This document shows positions 17,601-24,616 of a stretch of DNA of 51,284 nt, one piece after another; position 1 is the stretch's first letter; the number at the start of each line of letters is the position of its first letter. Origin of the DNA: Planctomycetota bacterium (GTDB lineage: Bacteria; Planctomycetota; UBA1135; UBA2386); assembly GCA_016795295.1 (NCBI GenBank), contig JAEUHP010000046.1, positions 1 through 51,284 on the forward strand. The letters are read 5' to 3'. The translations under genes and the position numbers were made by a program. The notes below the pieces were generated by a model. The model searched no databases. It was not told the origin of the DNA and was given only the letters and a program-made list of their open reading frames with translations.

Positions 17601-18356
17601 GTGCACGGTGGGCGGTGCCTCGGCGAGCTGCCGCACGAACCACAGCGCGCTGCCGTCCGCACTGAACACCGGATCGCGATCGACGGCCGCCGACTCGCGG
17701 CTGGTTCGCCACGACCACAGCGGCACCGGCGCGCGGCCTGCGGCGAGATCACACTGCCACAGCACACCGGGTGCGCCGATGCCGCGCGCTGGCTCGCAGC
17801 GCACGAACACCAACCGGGCGCCGTCCGGTGCCGGCGCCGGATCGCACTCGTCGAGCGCGGTGTTCGCCGGCACGAGCGCCTCGACCGGACCGAAGCCGGT
17901 GCCGAGCCAGCGCGCGGCGTAGAGGTCGTAACCACCGGCCCCGCCCGGTCGGTCCGACGCGAAGTACAACCGACCGTCGGCACCGAACGCCGGCGCCAGC
18001 TCGTGGTGCGGGGAGTTGAGCGCGTGCAGCGGCTCGGGCGGCGCGGTGGGCCGGGTTGGATCGAACAGCACCAGTTCGGCGCCCAGAGCCGCGGTGCTGC
18101 GGCCGTACACCAGCCGACCGTCGGGCAACACCGCCACCCGCCCCTGCACCGGCCCGGGCAGTTCGCAGCGCACTTCGGGAGTGCCGTACGCGACCATGCC
18201 GGCGGCCACGAGCGCCGACGCCGGCACTTCGTCGCGGCCGTCGGTGTAGTACAGCGGCCGGCCGAGCTGCAGCGCGACCAGCAGCGTGCTCGCCACCCAC
18301 AGCACGACCCAGGCGAGCTGGGTGCTGCAACGGCGAATGCGAGGCGAGATCACCAT
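14679..18356 (-). CDS. TonB-like membrane protein: beta-propeller, S-x3-H transmembrane segment, long Ala/Pro linker, terpene-cyclase-like toroid
   Basis: 1225 residues from the ATG at 18356 (a GTG two codons earlier is possible). TM1 lies at about 14-32; residues 45-310 hold PD40/TolB-like propeller repeats (FGADGRLYFASDRPGG, FSADGSALWFV). TM2 is at about 319-340 and TM3 at about 349-372, where Ser357 and His361 form an S-x3-H pair as in TonB. Residues 375-860 are an Ala/Pro-rich linker with pentapeptide repeats. From about 876 there is an alpha/alpha toroid of the prenyltransferase/squalene-oxidase repeat type, with the QW-like motif QNRDGTWGD and later GGWGYF and DGSFPP. The cyclase acid motif DxDD is absent, so terpene cyclisation is unlikely. 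Likely topology puts propeller and toroid in the periplasm. It follows exbB and exbD, so energy transduction to the envelope is the best inference. Confidence 0.85.
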   Translation of the reverse strand: MVISPRIRRCSTQLAWVVLWVASTLLVALQLGRPLYYTDGRDEVPASALVAAGMVAYGTPEVRCELPGPVQGRVAVLPDGRLVYGRSTAALGAELVLFDPTRPTAPPEPLHALNSPHHELAPAFGADGRLYFASDRPGGAGGYDLYAARWLGTGFGPVEALVPANTALDECDPAPAPDGARLVFVRCEPARGIGAPGVLWQCDLAAGRAPVPLWSWRTSRESAAVDRDPVFSADGSALWFVRQLAEAPPTVHRASCCGAEFDAPRALGREWGTLALRSPLPLPGLALGLLWPGSAPDAAALWYQAQGRELPPWWPGQRWLTWLLLGCIGFAALLLVLLHYGQRWRALDLLAQCLLLSLLLHVLLALWLWGVELANAPLPGRDPPGGLEVRLVGTVSGASGTDAAAAGAVAAAFAVAQYTPSERTLVAEAPGTGLLSGAGEASAVPAVWQPLAHEAVAGRVPEVRVAQVAELAPQFTGEDAPTALAAPTVAPPAAPASALARVAPSAAGSEAPLEVAVPAPALGALQPGAVPSERAAAHLPAGVAPTLPVAARAVRAPVVQSRVPEAGAPEWSGAAPELADAQPAAANAPTAPEWALAPASAAAQVAVAAATVPAAQPQAGTPPLASPPAAALDPARVAVPAPAAPAASPPPAALAVPSRRHAPPPLALRGAAPVLEAAVGEPAAGDPAAGSPAAAAVPAAPTLADRTAGPATAPPAAVGWAGAATTAPEPMPPPSSALRRPAASAAVARVGAAPPVGLPHERAVRAPSPTLRAAADGTAAVAAVRPVEATNPVERGRLAPAAPGLAGPVAATARSAPPSGAHEPLPALRLPGSGLRRVAVALTAPATAPAVTAVAATPYSNRFGPAKTKALEQFGGTDATERAVAGGLAYLARIQNRDGTWGDPQHFDDKYGLLFVGKTALCTLAFLGAGHTPTSASEHSQVVARALAALLRQQDARTGAFGASSCYGHGIATYALAECHALTRDPALRAPLEAALRWIVQNQGPRRDLKNRGGWGYFAPGLAREDDFARVSVTAWMVMALESARLSGVAVPDPVLPRAREYLEQSFDAPNGWFRYNQKPSRLASAWPTLPASTPAGAFCLLLLGAPRDDAKVRAALDYTVARAPIGYRRFDDDTFVLRGQGNVYFWYYGSLCAFLAGGAHWTAWNERLRTVLPPAQAPDGSFPPIDAYAQEAGDDEQDRSYTTAMCVLCLQVYYRYFTPLLLGR
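16276..16335 (-). repeat. Degenerate 15-bp tandem repeat in the linker of the toroid protein
   Basis: Units at 16276-16290, 16291-16305 and 16306-16320, with a fourth degenerate unit at 16321-16335. On the coding strand they encode GEPAA, GDPAA and GSPAA. The spacing equals that of the exact 15-bp repeats elsewhere in the window. Confidence 0.8.
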
Positions 18357-18383
18357 GGCCACCGGGTCAATGCTGCGGGTTCG

Positions 18384-18443
18384 TCACGGCGGCTGGGTTC
18401 ATGGCGGCTGGGTTCACGGCGGCTGGCCTCACCGCTGCTGGCT
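18384..18443 (-). repeat. Four-unit 15-bp tandem repeat carrying the exbD stop codon
   Basis: Units at 18429-18443, 18414-18428, 18399-18413 and 18384-18398 (order along the coding strand). The first encodes the last four exbD residues SQQR and TGA. The next three repeat it as GQPP-stop, TQPP-stop and TQPP-stop in the same frame. Four in-frame TGA codons in a row result. The repeat fills most of the gap before the next gene. Confidence 0.9.
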
Positions 18444-18845
18444 CGGCAGCGCCGCGAAATCGACCCGCGAGAGCTTCGCCAGACGGCAGGCGTCGAGCAC
18501 CTGCAGGCCGAGGCCGAACTGCGCCGCGGTGTCGCCGCGCACCACCACCGGCTGCTCGCGGTCGCGCGCCGCCGCTGCGGCGAGTTTCTGCCGCAAGCCC
18601 TCCAGCGTGACCTCGCGCCCGTCGAACACCAACCGGCCGTCGGCGAACACCTGCACCACCAGTTGGCGCACGGGCGCGCTGGCGCTGCCCGACTGCGCTT
18701 CGGGCAAGCGCAGGTCGAGCGCCACTTCCTCGCGCGCGAACGTGGTCGCGGCCAAGAAGAACACCAGGAGGAGAAACACCACGTCGATCAGCGGCAGCAG
18801 ATCGATGCCACCCTGCGCCTCGTCGTCGGCGAACTCATGCCGCAT
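18429..18845 (-). CDS. exbD: ExbD/TolR-type proton-channel subunit
   Basis: 138 residues. One transmembrane helix (about 16-35) contains LPLIDVVFLLLVFF with the conserved membrane aspartate at residue 21, which carries protons in ExbD/TolR. The C-terminal part is the periplasmic domain, ending in the VDFAALP region. Start overlaps the end of exbB by 11 bases. ExbD works with ExbB to turn proton flow into movement of a partner protein such as TonB; here the partner is most likely the toroid protein encoded 72 bases downstream. The 3-prime end is the first unit of a 15-bp tandem repeat that repeats the stop codon. Confidence 0.93.
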   Translation of the reverse strand: MRHEFADDEAQGGIDLLPLIDVVFLLLVFFLAATTFAREEVALDLRLPEAQSGSASAPVRQLVVQVFADGRLVFDGREVTLEGLRQKLAAAAARDREQPVVVRGDTAAQFGLGLQVLDACRLAKLSRVDFAALPSQQR

Positions 18846-19551
18846 GGCTGCCCCCACCTTCGGTGCGCACGGCTGCGGCACTGCCACCGCTCGGCGGCGG
18901 CGCAGCCAGGGCTTCGATCGCCGGCGCCACGGCCGCGCCGACCAGAGCGGCGAGCCGCCGGGCCCGACCCTGCAGATGGGCGGCGACCAACGTCGCGGGA
19001 ATCGCCACGCACAGACCGAAAATCGTCGTGTACAGCGCCACCTTGATGCCCGCGGCGAGCGCCTCGCTGCTCTCGGCCTTGCCGAGGCCCGTGCGCTCCA
19101 CCGTGGCGAACGCATCGGCGATGCCGAGCACCGTGCCGAGCAGGCCCAGCAGCGGCGCCACGGCGGCGACCAGCGCGATGCCGCGCGCGTTGCCGCGCAG
19201 CTGCGCGGCTTCGACGGCGAGCTGGTCCTCCATGGCCTTCTCGACGTCGGCGAGCAGATGGCCTTCGCGGCGCAAGCCCGCGGCCAGCACGCGCGCCGCC
19301 GGTGCTGGCGCTTCGCTGATGCCGGCGCGGATCACCGCCGCACGGCCCTGGCAGACCTGCTCGACGGCGTCCTTCACCACCTGCGGCAGCACCCGGCCTC
19401 TGCGCAGGGACAGATAGCGCTCGACGGCGAGCCCGGTGGCGAGCACCGAGCAACCGAGGATCGGCCACATCAGGAGCCCGCCGTCGGCGAAGAGCTGGCC
19501 GAGAGTGCGCAGTGGAAACGAATCGGCGGCTGGGGCGGCTTGGAACGGCAT
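18835..19551 (-). CDS. exbB: MotA/TolQ/ExbB proton-channel family protein
   Basis: 238 residues from the ATG at 19551; a GTG at 19578 with GAGAG upstream is a fair alternative. Three membrane segments: FADGGLLMWPILGCS and onward (TM1), then a cytoplasmic loop with EAPAPAARVLAAGL and a charged helix, then VAPLLGLLGTVLGIADAF (TM2, the family signature) and GIKVALYTTIFGLCVAIPA (TM3). It forms the pentameric channel around ExbD helices. The position between the TPR gene (37 bases upstream) and exbD shows a single operon. The C-terminus adds about 30 residues rich in Ala and Gly. Confidence 0.93.
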   Translation of the reverse strand: MPFQAAPAADSFPLRTLGQLFADGGLLMWPILGCSVLATGLAVERYLSLRRGRVLPQVVKDAVEQVCQGRAAVIRAGISEAPAPAARVLAAGLRREGHLLADVEKAMEDQLAVEAAQLRGNARGIALVAAVAPLLGLLGTVLGIADAFATVERTGLGKAESSEALAAGIKVALYTTIFGLCVAIPATLVAAHLQGRARRLAALVGAAVAPAIEALAAPPPSGGSAAAVRTEGGGSHAA

Positions 19552-19588
19552 GGCGAACACGGTGGCGGAAGAGGACACGGGACGGCTC

Positions 19589-22500
19589 TCAACGTGGGCC
19601 GGTGCGGCCGGGCGTCGGCGCCGGCGCATCGACCCCCAACTTCTGGCGGGCCAGGGTGGCTTCCGCCGACTCCGGGCAGCGTTCGACGAGTTCGCGGAAG
19701 AACCGCCGGGCCGGCTCCGGTTGCTGCAGCTGCTCGTAGGCCAGACCGGCCTGCCACAGACCACGCGCCACCCACTCGGGGTGCTGGTAGAGGATCGGCA
19801 ACGCGACGAATGCGTCGGCGGCCGCCGCGAGGTCCCCGCGCAGCAGGCGGGCTTCGCCGATGCGGAACTGCGCCTCCGCTCCGAGCGCGCCCTCGCTCAG
19901 CGACTTGGCGCGGGCGAAGTCGGCTTCGGCCCGTTCGGCCTCGCGCCGCAACAGCCGCGCGCGACCGCGCAGCAGGTGGGCACGGGCGGCCTCGGCCGGC
20001 GGCACGTCGGCTGTGCCGAGCAGCGCGTCGAGCGGCGGCAGCGCGGCATCGGCGGCACCAGCGGCCACTGCGCACCCCCCGAGCAGCAGCTGCGCCGCCG
20101 CGGTGCGCGCATGCCCAGGGAACTCCGCCAGCAATCGCTGCAGCGGCGGGATGGCCGCCACGGCCGCGCCCAGCCGTTCCTCGCAGAGCGCCAGCAGGAA
20201 CAGGCCGTCGGCGACCAGCGGTTCGTTTGCCAGCGCCACGAGTTCCTGGCAGCGAGCGCGCACCGGCGCCAGTGCGGCGGGATCGGCACCGGCGGCGGCG
20301 AACTCGGCGAACGCGAGCTGGCACAGCGCCGCGCCGCGATGCACACCGCGCACCCCCGGCAACTCGGCCGCGGCGGCCGCCAGATCGCCGCGGCCCAGCG
20401 CCGCGACCAGCAGGTGCAGGTGCGCTTCGGCGACCAGTTCCCCCTCTTTGCCGAGGGCCACCGTGCGCGCGAATGCCGCGAGGGCCGCAGCCTCGTCGCC
20501 GGCGCGACGCCGCGCCCAGGCGAGTTCGTACGCGGCACGCACCGGCTCGGGGCCACCGCCGGCGTCGAGCAACGCCGCGAGCACGGCCGCAGCCTCCTGG
20601 TGGGCCCCCGCGCGGGCTTTGGCGATGCCACACAAGAGCCGCAGCGCCGGCGCCTTCGGGTGCTCACCATGCGCGGCGAGGAACCGCTCGGCTGCCGCTG
20701 CGGCCGCGACCCAACGCTCGCCGCGCTGCAACCACGCGGCACGCAGGGCCTGCGCTTCGGCATGCTCTGGACCCGCCGGCTCGCGAGCCAAGGCCCGATC
20801 GAGCCAGCGCTGGCACTGGGCGTCGTCCCCGAGTTCGAACGCACAGTAAGCCGCCCCGACCTCGGCGCGCGCCCCCACACTGCCCAACGTGTCGGTCAGC
20901 GGCGCGAACCCCGCCGCCGCGCCCTGGTAGTCGCCCTGCTGCAGCAACAGCTCCGCCGCTTCGAGCTGGTCGGCCAACCGCGCGGCGCCGGCGCTGCGCG
21001 CGGCAGCCTGACGCAGCCGCGCCGCGGCACCGCCGAAGTCGCTGCGGGACTGCAAGACGCGCGCGGCGATGCGCTCGGTGCGGTCCAAAAACGCGCCATC
21101 CGCGCCGAAGCGCGCCCGGTACCGGTCGGCGGCTTCGAGGGCCGCATTGGCCTCGCCCGCGGCGAACTGGGCCACCGCGACCATCGCCAGGGCTTCCTCC
21201 TGGTGTGGCCCCTCGAGCGCAGAGAGCGCGGCGAAGGCGGTTGCCGCGGCTGCCGGGGCGCCCGTGAGCTGCTGGCACCAAGCGGCCTTCCACGCCGCTT
21301 CGGCTGCCCAGGCCCCCTCCCCGGGCAGTGCTGCGTAGGCCGCGAGCGCCTCGGCGTATTGCTGCTGCGCAAAGCAGTTCTCCGCGCGCGCGAACGCCGC
21401 CTGCCCGGCCAAGGCGTGCGGGGGCTGCAGGGCCAGCAACCGCTCGGCCCATGCGCTCGACTCCCGGAAGCGGCCGAGCTGGTGCAGCGCGAAACAACCA
21501 CCGTAGAGCGCGTCGCCCAACAACCGGGCTTCAGCGGTCGCGGGCACTTCTTGGTACGCAGCGAGCGCCTCGTCCCATTGCGCGAGCCCGCTGCAGGCTT
21601 CGCCGAGCGCGAAACTGAGCCGTGGCCGTTCGGCCACTGGCGCCCCCTCCCGCGCCGCGCGCAACGCCGCGCGGGCCGGCTCGCAGCGCCCTTCGGCCAG
21701 CGCGCACAGGCCGACGAGTTCCTGTGCCGACCAGCGCAACTCGGCCGGGACCTCGCCCGCCAGCAGGGGCTGCAACACCGCCTCGGCTTCGCCGTGGCGG
21801 CGCAGTTGGTGCAGCGCGCGGCCGAGCTCCAAGCGGGCCCGCGGCAGCACGGCGCCGCCGTTCGGCTGCTCCAGGCAACGCGTGAAAGCGGCCACTGCGG
21901 CATTCTGGTCGCCGCGCCCGAGCGCAGCGAAACCGAGGCCGAACGCCGCCGGCGCGGCGAACTCCCCGCCTTGCCCGAGCACCACCTCGAAGTCGCGCGC
22001 CGCAGCCTCCCACAGACACAACTGGAGTCGGCTGTCCCCGCGCAGGTAGAGGCACTCGGCGCGCGCTTCGGCATCGGGTGCGGCCTCGGCCGCCGCGCCG
22101 AACGCCTGCGCTGCGACACCGGGCTCCTGGCTGCGCCGCGCCGCGAACCCCTGCTGGTACAGCGCGGGAAAGCGGAAACCGGCTTGTTCCCCCACCGCCA
22201 ACTTGGCGGCAGCCGCGAACGCCGCGCTGGCCGCAGCGTCCTGGCCGAGTTCGCGCAGCGCTTCCCCCGCGGCGAACTGCGCCGCGGCCGCCAGGTAGTG
22301 GTCCTTCGCCACGGCAGCCACCAAGGCCGAGAACTGCTCCTCGGCGCCCGCGTGGTCCGCTCGCGCCGCCAGCAATCCGCCCAGCCGGTAGCGGCATTCC
22401 GGCAACCAGCGGCTGGCGGAATCGCTGCGCCGCAACGCTTCGCGCAGCGCCGCGAGGGCGGGCTCGGCCGCGCCGAGCTCGGCATGGCACAGGCCCATGC

Positions 22501-22720
22501 GGTAGTGGGCCTCGGCGGCCAGGGCATGGTCTGGAGCGCTCTGCAGGAACCCCGCGAACTGGGCCGCCGCTTCGCGGTGCAGGCCGCGCTGCTGCAGCCC
22601 GCAGGCCAAGGCGTAGGCTTCGGGGGGCCGTTCGCTCGGCGCGCGCGGCGCCTGGGCCTGTACCGACGGGACCAAGCTCGCGGCCGTGGCGAGCAGCACG
22701 AAACGGGCGAGTACGACCAT
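19589..22720 (-). CDS. Secreted tetratricopeptide-repeat protein, first gene of the ExbBD unit
   Basis: 1043 residues from the ATG at 22720. Residues 1-24 are a signal peptide ending at VQAQ. Nearly all the rest consists of helical repeats with the TPR pattern (AEAHYRMGLCHAELG, YRLGGLLAARADHAGAEEQF, PALYQQGFAARR and so on), about 25-30 units by eye, very rich in Ala, Glu and Leu. Such solenoids are protein-binding scaffolds; in the periplasm this one could hold the toroid or propeller of the co-encoded TonB-like protein or bind peptidoglycan enzymes. No catalytic domain is seen. A short divergent region with a palindrome separates it from the GHL10-type gene. Confidence 0.9.
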   Translation of the reverse strand: MVVLARFVLLATAASLVPSVQAQAPRAPSERPPEAYALACGLQQRGLHREAAAQFAGFLQSAPDHALAAEAHYRMGLCHAELGAAEPALAALREALRRSDSASRWLPECRYRLGGLLAARADHAGAEEQFSALVAAVAKDHYLAAAAQFAAGEALRELGQDAAASAAFAAAAKLAVGEQAGFRFPALYQQGFAARRSQEPGVAAQAFGAAAEAAPDAEARAECLYLRGDSRLQLCLWEAAARDFEVVLGQGGEFAAPAAFGLGFAALGRGDQNAAVAAFTRCLEQPNGGAVLPRARLELGRALHQLRRHGEAEAVLQPLLAGEVPAELRWSAQELVGLCALAEGRCEPARAALRAAREGAPVAERPRLSFALGEACSGLAQWDEALAAYQEVPATAEARLLGDALYGGCFALHQLGRFRESSAWAERLLALQPPHALAGQAAFARAENCFAQQQYAEALAAYAALPGEGAWAAEAAWKAAWCQQLTGAPAAAATAFAALSALEGPHQEEALAMVAVAQFAAGEANAALEAADRYRARFGADGAFLDRTERIAARVLQSRSDFGGAAARLRQAAARSAGAARLADQLEAAELLLQQGDYQGAAAGFAPLTDTLGSVGARAEVGAAYCAFELGDDAQCQRWLDRALAREPAGPEHAEAQALRAAWLQRGERWVAAAAAAERFLAAHGEHPKAPALRLLCGIAKARAGAHQEAAAVLAALLDAGGGPEPVRAAYELAWARRRAGDEAAALAAFARTVALGKEGELVAEAHLHLLVAALGRGDLAAAAAELPGVRGVHRGAALCQLAFAEFAAAGADPAALAPVRARCQELVALANEPLVADGLFLLALCEERLGAAVAAIPPLQRLLAEFPGHARTAAAQLLLGGCAVAAGAADAALPPLDALLGTADVPPAEAARAHLLRGRARLLRREAERAEADFARAKSLSEGALGAEAQFRIGEARLLRGDLAAAADAFVALPILYQHPEWVARGLWQAGLAYEQLQQPEPARRFFRELVERCPESAEATLARQKLGVDAPAPTPGRTGPR

Positions 22721-22769
22721 GGATGGCGAGTGCGCTGCGGAGGCGAGAGAATTCCGCAGCACACTGCGC

Positions 22770-22779
22770 ACCGTAGCGT
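22770..22779. promoter_or_regulatory. Overlapping divergent -10-like hexamers
   Basis: TACGGT on the minus strand (22770-22775) and TAGCGT on the plus strand (22774-22779) overlap in the gap between the divergent TPR and GHL10-type genes. On the plus strand a weak TTCCGC lies 16 bases upstream. The palindrome at 22778-22793 abuts them. Confidence 0.25.
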
Positions 22780-22793
22780 CGACCACGGTCGAC
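22778..22793. promoter_or_regulatory. Palindrome in divergent promoter region, candidate operator
   Basis: GTCGACC-AC-GGTCGAC is a perfect 7-bp inverted repeat with a two-base centre. It overlaps the last bases of the plus-strand TAGCGT hexamer. A repressor or activator bound here could control both directions. No regulator gene is adjacent. Confidence 0.35.
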
Positions 22794-22882
22794 CGTGAGA
22801 GGCAGCGCGCCCGGGCATGGCGCCACGCTCCGGAGGTGGCATGAAAGCGCCCTTGCCATGGGCAAGACCGTGCCGGTTCGGC

Positions 22883-24469
22883 ATGATCGCGCGGGCCATG
22901 CGCCTCTGGCCGATTTTCTGGTGGCTCGCCGCAGCGGGTCTGACTGCCGTGGCTTGCCTCGGCCCGCGCCGCGCAGCAGCCACGCCGACGCCCGCCCCCG
23001 CACCGAGCCGCACCGCCCACGCCCCCGGGGCGCCCCCTGCGGCCGAGGCCCGCGCCGCGCGGCGGGCCCCCACCCCCCCACCGCTGCCGCGCGAGTTCCG
23101 CGGCGCCTGGGTCGCCACGGTCGCCAACATCGACTGGCCGAGCCGCCCTGGGCTGCCCACCGCCGCAGCCCGCGCCGAACTGGACCAGATCGTCGCGCGG
23201 GCCAGCGAGCTGCACCTCAATGCCCTGGTGTTCCAGGTGCGGCCGGCGGGAGATGCGCTGTACGAATCGGCGCTCGAGCCATGGTCCGAGTTCCTGACCG
23301 GGGCCCAGGGGCGGGCGCCCGAACCGCGCTGGGATCCTCTGCAGCACTTGATCGAACGCTGCCACGGCAGCGGCATCGAACTGCACGCCTGGTTCAATCC
23401 GTTCCGCGCCAGCCATCCGAAAGGCAGCTCGCCACCCGCGCCCAACCACGTGCGGCGCGCGCAACCGGCAGCCTGCGTTCGCTACGGCAGCCACCACTGG
23501 ATGGACCCCGGCGATCCGCGCAGCGCGGCGTGGACCTTGCGCGTGATCCGCGACGTGGTGCAGCGCTACGACGTCGACGGGGTGCACCTCGACGACTACT
23601 TCTACCCCTACCCCGAGGGCAAGGCGCCGTTCCCCGACGCCAAGAGCCGCGCGGCCTACACCAAAGCCGGCGGCAAACTGGCTTTGGCGGACTGGCGCCG
23701 CGACAACGTCGACCGCTTCGTGCGCGAACTGGAACGCACCGTGCACCAGACGAAGCCGTGGGTGCTGGTCGGCATCAGTCCGTTCGGCATCGCGCAACCC
23801 GGCGTGCCGGCGGGCATCCAGGCCGGGCTCGACCAGTTCGGCCAGCTCTACGCCGATCCGGCGCAGTGGCTGCGCACCGGTCGCGTCGACTACCTGGCCC
23901 CGCAGCTCTATTGGCCGATCGACCAGAAGCCCCAGAGCTTCGCAGTGCTGCTGCCGTGGTGGCTCGGGCAGAACGAACGGAGCCGCCACGTCTGGCCCGG
24001 CCTCGACCTGAACCGCATCCGCGACGGCAAGCCGCCGGTGCGACCCGACGAACTCGACGCGCAGTTGGCCCTGCTGCGCAGCCGCCGCCCGGTCGAACTC
24101 GGCAGCCGCGGGCAGCTGCTGTTCAGCTTCCAGACGCTGCGCAGCGACCTGCCCGCGGTCGGCGGGGCGCTGCGGCGGCTCTTCGCGGAACCCGCCTTGG
24201 TGCCGGCCACGCCGTGGCTGCCGGCGAACGACCCGGCACCGCCCACCCTCGAACTGCAGGGCCCGGCCACGGCCCGCCGGGTGGCCTGGCGCCTCGGCCA
24301 GGACGTGCGGGCGGTAGCGGTCCAGGTCGAAACCCGCGCGGGTTGGCGCACGCAGGTGTTGGGTGCTGCGGTGGGATCGTTGGCACTGCCAGCCGATGCG
24401 CGCGCAGTCGCGGCCACTGCGATCGGCCGGCTCGGCCGCGCCAGCGCTCCCGCAGTGCAGTCGCTGTGA
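22883..24469 (+). CDS. GHL10-type (DUF187) glycosidase-like lipoprotein or secreted protein
   Basis: 528 residues from the ATG at 22883, or 523 from the ATG at 22898. A hydrophobic N-terminus ends at TAVAC, a borderline lipobox; an Ala/Pro-rich spacer runs to about residue 67. The catalytic-type domain opens with REFRGAWVATVANIDWPS, then HLNALVFQVRPAGDALY, HAWFNPFRAS, DVDGVHLDDYFYPYP and DYLAPQLYWPI, the markers of the GHL10/YngK family of TIM-barrel glycosyl-hydrolase-like proteins. They are thought to act on cell-wall or exopolysaccharide glycans. Its divergence from the TPR/ExbBD unit suggests shared control and an envelope-glycan role for the cluster. Confidence 0.88.
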   Translation: MIARAMRLWPIFWWLAAAGLTAVACLGPRRAAATPTPAPAPSRTAHAPGAPPAAEARAARRAPTPPPLPREFRGAWVATVANIDWPSRPGLPTAAARAELDQIVARASELHLNALVFQVRPAGDALYESALEPWSEFLTGAQGRAPEPRWDPLQHLIERCHGSGIELHAWFNPFRASHPKGSSPPAPNHVRRAQPAACVRYGSHHWMDPGDPRSAAWTLRVIRDVVQRYDVDGVHLDDYFYPYPEGKAPFPDAKSRAAYTKAGGKLALADWRRDNVDRFVRELERTVHQTKPWVLVGISPFGIAQPGVPAGIQAGLDQFGQLYADPAQWLRTGRVDYLAPQLYWPIDQKPQSFAVLLPWWLGQNERSRHVWPGLDLNRIRDGKPPVRPDELDAQLALLRSRRPVELGSRGQLLFSFQTLRSDLPAVGGALRRLFAEPALVPATPWLPANDPAPPTLELQGPATARRVAWRLGQDVRAVAVQVETRAGWRTQVLGAAVGSLALPADARAVAATAIGRLGRASAPAVQSL

Positions 24470-24591
24470 GCTGCGGCGGTGTGAGGCACGCCGCGCCAGC
24501 CAAGCACCCTCGGGCTCTTGTTACCAGCCGGTTACATCGCCGCCATCGGGCGGTGGATTCCGCCCCTTGCCCAACCAACTGCCGCGCCGGG

Positions 24592-24597
24592 TACAGT
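24592..24597 (+). promoter_or_regulatory. Candidate -10 hexamer of the kelch gene
   Basis: TACAGT, 19 bases before the ATG at 24617; TTGCCC at 24567-24572 is a possible -35 but the 19-base spacer is long. Confidence 0.3.
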
Positions 24598-24616
24598 GCT
24601 TGCTCCCGAGCGGTCC

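Noticed and set aside
14637..19046. A 1469-codon plus-strand frame across the toroid, ExbD and ExbB genes
   Set aside because: Shadow frame of the real minus-strand operon; low-complexity translation, no start signal.
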